Assembly (NCBI GenBank): GCA_027014065.1
Contig: JALWEL010000153.1
Location: forward strand, 2,819 to 9,382
DNA from: DHVE2 group archaeon
GTDB taxonomy: Archaea; Thermoplasmatota; Thermoplasmata; Thermoplasmatales; Aciduliprofundaceae
Reading direction: 5' to 3'
Length of the DNA stretch: 6,564 bases
Below are positions 4,905 through 6,564 of this stretch, in pieces. Every line of letters starts with the position of its first letter. The stretch's first letter is position 1. The position numbers were made by a program, and so were the translations under genes. The notes beneath the pieces are model-generated. The model saw only the letters and a program-made list of their open reading frames with translations. It made no database searches and had not been told where the DNA came from.

Positions 4905-6232
4905 TTTTCAAACCTCTTTTTAAGATACTCCATCTCTTTAGTCCGCACGTAGAAGTAGCCGACGATCATTACCAGTATTGTAAACCCAACGGTTAGTATG
5001 GGTATTGCCTGATAAAAGTCTATGAAATCGCGGTTTTTCAGGTGAACGATGTAATAGGTGTCAAATTCACTGGATACGAGAATGAAGCTGTTGTCTCCAT
5101 AGTAGGGATATATGTGCCTTGCTAAATACACGGATGCGGAATTCCTACGGACAACGTTCAAATCTTTGTCCAGCTGTATAATTCTGAGGGGAACATATTG
5201 GGTGTTGTACTCGTCGGTGGTGTACAAATACACAACAAACCCTGTTTTGTTCTCGTAAATATCCGCACTTTGATAACTCAGGGGATAATGCCTTATTTTG
5301 AATTCTTTCAGGTCGTACAGAAGTACTCTCTTAACGAGTTTTAAATCATGGGTGTAAACGTACATTTCGTTGGTTTGGTTGTAATACGTGAAAACATAGA
5401 GCGAGGAAGAGAGGAAGCGCAAGCTCTCTATATCGCCCAGCACTTGTAATTTTTTAATTTCTTTTCCATCTTTGTAAATCGTCAAATTACTACCGTTGTA
5501 GTAATATACAAGTCCGTTGTTAAAGTGTACACTGGAACTCGGAAAATTCATTTTCCATTTAGTCGTGCCGTTTTTCACATAATACACTTCATAAGATTTT
5601 TTCTTTTCCCAATTTGTGTATTTCATGATTTCAAATTCTAAGAAGAACCCGCCTTGCCAGTATTGTGCGCTCATCAAATAACCCGAGAAATTGTAATTCC
5701 AAGAGTTAATCATTTTAGAGCCGTTCATCTCGTATATAGTATCATTTAGAAGGACGAAAAAATGCCCGTGCGAGTCTCCCCAGAGTATGTCATACATGTA
5801 ATTACTCAAGGGCAACGAGCTTATATCTGCCATCCAAATTATATTACCGTTCGCAGGGTCTGCATAGTATATTTTCCCATTGTAATTTCCCACATATGCT
5901 ACGCTGCTCGATAAATATGTAGCCGGCATGAACACATCGCCCATGGCTTCGGGGGCCTTGATTGAAATCGTATAATTATATTCGCTCCCGTCTCCAAAAA
6001 TCTCCGTGATGTAACCTTTAATGTCCCCCTCCCGAGATACCGTGTAAAATATGTGCCCGTAGGTGTACGTTTTTCCGCAGCAATTGTCAGTTAAGTTTCC
6101 CCAGTAGGCCGCGTAAGCGTCCCCCGCAGGTTCGTCTCCATAATCTATAAACTGCCCAGTCTTGTGCGTAGATATGAAGGTAAATAACAACAGAAATAGG
6201 GTTCCAAGCACCAGCCATGTCCTCCAGTCCAT
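4901..6232 (-). CDS. Exported propeller-like surface protein with C-terminal anchor
   Basis: The protein has 443 residues. A hydrophobic N-terminal segment at about 5-20 (TWLVLGTLFLLLFTFI) acts as signal peptide or anchor. The outside part, about 25-405, is rich in aromatic residues and short beta strands. VGNYNGKIYYADPANGNIIW (114-133) is a good PQQ-like/propeller blade, and later stretches (GLVYYYNGSNLTIYKDGKEI, 240-259; SSLYVFTYYN, 276-285; EMYVYTHDLKLVKRV, 289-303) look like further, diverged blades. A transmembrane helix at about 407-429 leads to a charged cytoplasmic tail, RTKEMEYLKKRFEN. A vicinal Cys pair (C51-C52) near the start of the mature part is unusual. Several sequons (N46, N86, N163, N170, N221, N246, N249) suggest glycosylation. 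No catalytic motif is recognised. The start at 6232 is supported by a TATA box 19-27 bases upstream and the absence of an SD, pointing to a leaderless message separate from the hydrolase gene behind it. Confidence 0.85.
   Translation of the reverse strand: MDWRTWLVLGTLFLLLFTFISTHKTGQFIDYGDEPAGDAYAAYWGNLTDNCCGKTYTYGHIFYTVSREGDIKGYITEIFGDGSEYNYTISIKAPEAMGDVFMPATYLSSSVAYVGNYNGKIYYADPANGNIIWMADISSLPLSNYMYDILWGDSHGHFFVLLNDTIYEMNGSKMINSWNYNFSGYLMSAQYWQGGFFLEFEIMKYTNWEKKKSYEVYYVKNGTTKWKMNFPSSSVHFNNGLVYYYNGSNLTIYKDGKEIKKLQVLGDIESLRFLSSSLYVFTYYNQTNEMYVYTHDLKLVKRVLLYDLKEFKIRHYPLSYQSADIYENKTGFVVYLYTTDEYNTQYVPLRIIQLDKDLNVVRRNSASVYLARHIYPYYGDNSFILVSSEFDTYYIVHLKNRDFIDFYQAIPILTVGFTILVMIVGYFYVRTKEMEYLKKRFEN
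4905..4921 (+). terminator. Possible oligo-T terminator of the HD gene
   Basis: Two T-runs, tttt (4905-4908) and ttttt (4917-4921), follow the stop codon within 20 bases, the usual form of euryarchaeal intrinsic terminators. They lie inside the 3' end of the convergent gene. A 7-base inverted repeat, agatgga/tccatct (4894-4900 and 4929-4935), surrounds them with a long loop and may be chance. Confidence 0.3.
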
Positions 6233-6250
6233 AAAAGGATAAAGAAAACC

Positions 6251-6259
6251 AAATATATC
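6251..6259 (-). promoter_or_regulatory. TATA box of a leaderless promoter for the fourth surface-protein gene
   Basis: Read on the minus strand this is gatatattt, centred about 23 bases before the ATG at 6232. Transcription would begin at about the start codon. Only pyrimidine-rich sequence (tttatcctttt) precedes the ATG, with no SD. The element is squeezed into the 30-base gap behind the hydrolase gene. Confidence 0.6.
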
Positions 6260-6262
6260 AAT

Positions 6263-6564
6263 TTATCTTATTTCGCTTATGAATTTTACAATCCTTTCGA
6301 ACACCTCTTCTTCTTTTCCGTGGAAGCTGTGATCTCCGCGTTGAATTTTTACTATTTCCGTTTTGCCGAATTTTCTCGCAGTTTTTATTTTTTCCGCGTA
6401 CCACTCGAACTCGTGATAAAGGGAGTCGTCGTATGTGCCGAAGAAGAACAGCATGGGCAAATTAACCTTTCCCAAAATGGGGAGGGAAGAATCGTAATTG
6501 AACATTCTCGCTTCATTTCTCTCGCGGTCTGCAAAGCTAAGGAATCTTGAGGCAGACCATATTG
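6263..6564 (-). CDS. C-terminal part of an alpha/beta-hydrolase-like protein (cut by window edge)
   Basis: The frame stays open from the stop at 6263-6265 to the window edge, giving the last 99 residues; the ATG at 6503-6505 is internal, not the start. Visible are a strand-loop motif, PMLFFFGTYDDSL, with an Asp in the place usual for the acid of the triad, and GDHSFHGKEEEVFERI, with the catalytic-type His after it. This is the typical end of serine hydrolases of the alpha/beta fold (esterase or peptidase-like, dienelactone-hydrolase-like). The nucleophile elbow lies outside the window, so activity and substrate cannot be judged. No signal or membrane segment is seen in this part. It shares strand with the surface gene downstream, 30 bases away, but that gene has its own promoter. 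Confidence 0.8.
   Translation of the reverse strand, partial: IWSASRFLSFADRERNEARMFNYDSSLPILGKVNLPMLFFFGTYDDSLYHEFEWYAEKIKTARKFGKTEIVKIQRGDHSFHGKEEEVFERIVKFISEIR

Noticed and set aside
4775..4996. Second plus-strand frame overlapping the HD gene and the 3' end of the convergent gene
   Set aside because: It lies out of frame with the HD protein, whose metal ligands are intact, and continues antisense to the surface gene; no SD.
6320..6550. Plus-strand frame opposite the hydrolase-like gene
   Set aside because: The minus strand codes for recognisable hydrolase motifs with an open frame to the window edge; the plus-strand frame is its shadow.

Overview
The window looks like a piece of a thermophilic archaeal chromosome, most likely a euryarchaeon. 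A Thermoplasmatota/Aciduliprofundum-like source is a guess I cannot confirm. Supporting signs are strong GGAGGTG(A) ribosome-binding sites, A/T-rich TATA boxes about 25 bases upstream of start codons that have no leader, frequent ATA and AGA/AGG codons, and secreted proteins rich in N-x-S/T sequons with a C-terminal membrane anchor and a short basic tail. No tRNA, rRNA, CRISPR array or insertion sequence was seen.

Left half, + strand (1-4262): a tight run of three large genes for exported or membrane-anchored beta-structured proteins. These are a beta-helix-like protein (149-1561), a PQQ-like eight-bladed beta-propeller (1649-2950) and a propeller-like protein with an N-terminal anchor (3075-4262). 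All three start behind a clear Shine-Dalgarno (SD) site, and the first two are separated only by short possible small ORFs (45-152 and 1574-1642), so they read as one transcription unit. A perfect 9-base inverted repeat with a TATA-like element lies at the left edge, where the promoter of that unit could be.

Right half: a small soluble HD-domain phosphohydrolase gene (4395-4904, +) has its own apparently leaderless promoter, overlaid by two adjacent dyads. It converges on a fourth exported protein gene (4901-6232, -), a propeller-like protein anchored at its C-terminus. The two stop codons share the palindrome TTAA. That gene also has a leaderless-type promoter, squeezed between its start and the end of a partial alpha/beta-hydrolase-like gene (6263-6564, -), which runs off the window.

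Overall, four of the six main genes make extracytoplasmic repeat proteins displayed on the outer face of the membrane. No transporter, enzyme domain or sortase-like factor is visible that would fix their substrate, so their shared job (surface adhesion, cell-envelope scaffold or binding) is inference. The HD protein and the hydrolase are cytoplasmic-type enzymes and may be unrelated neighbours.
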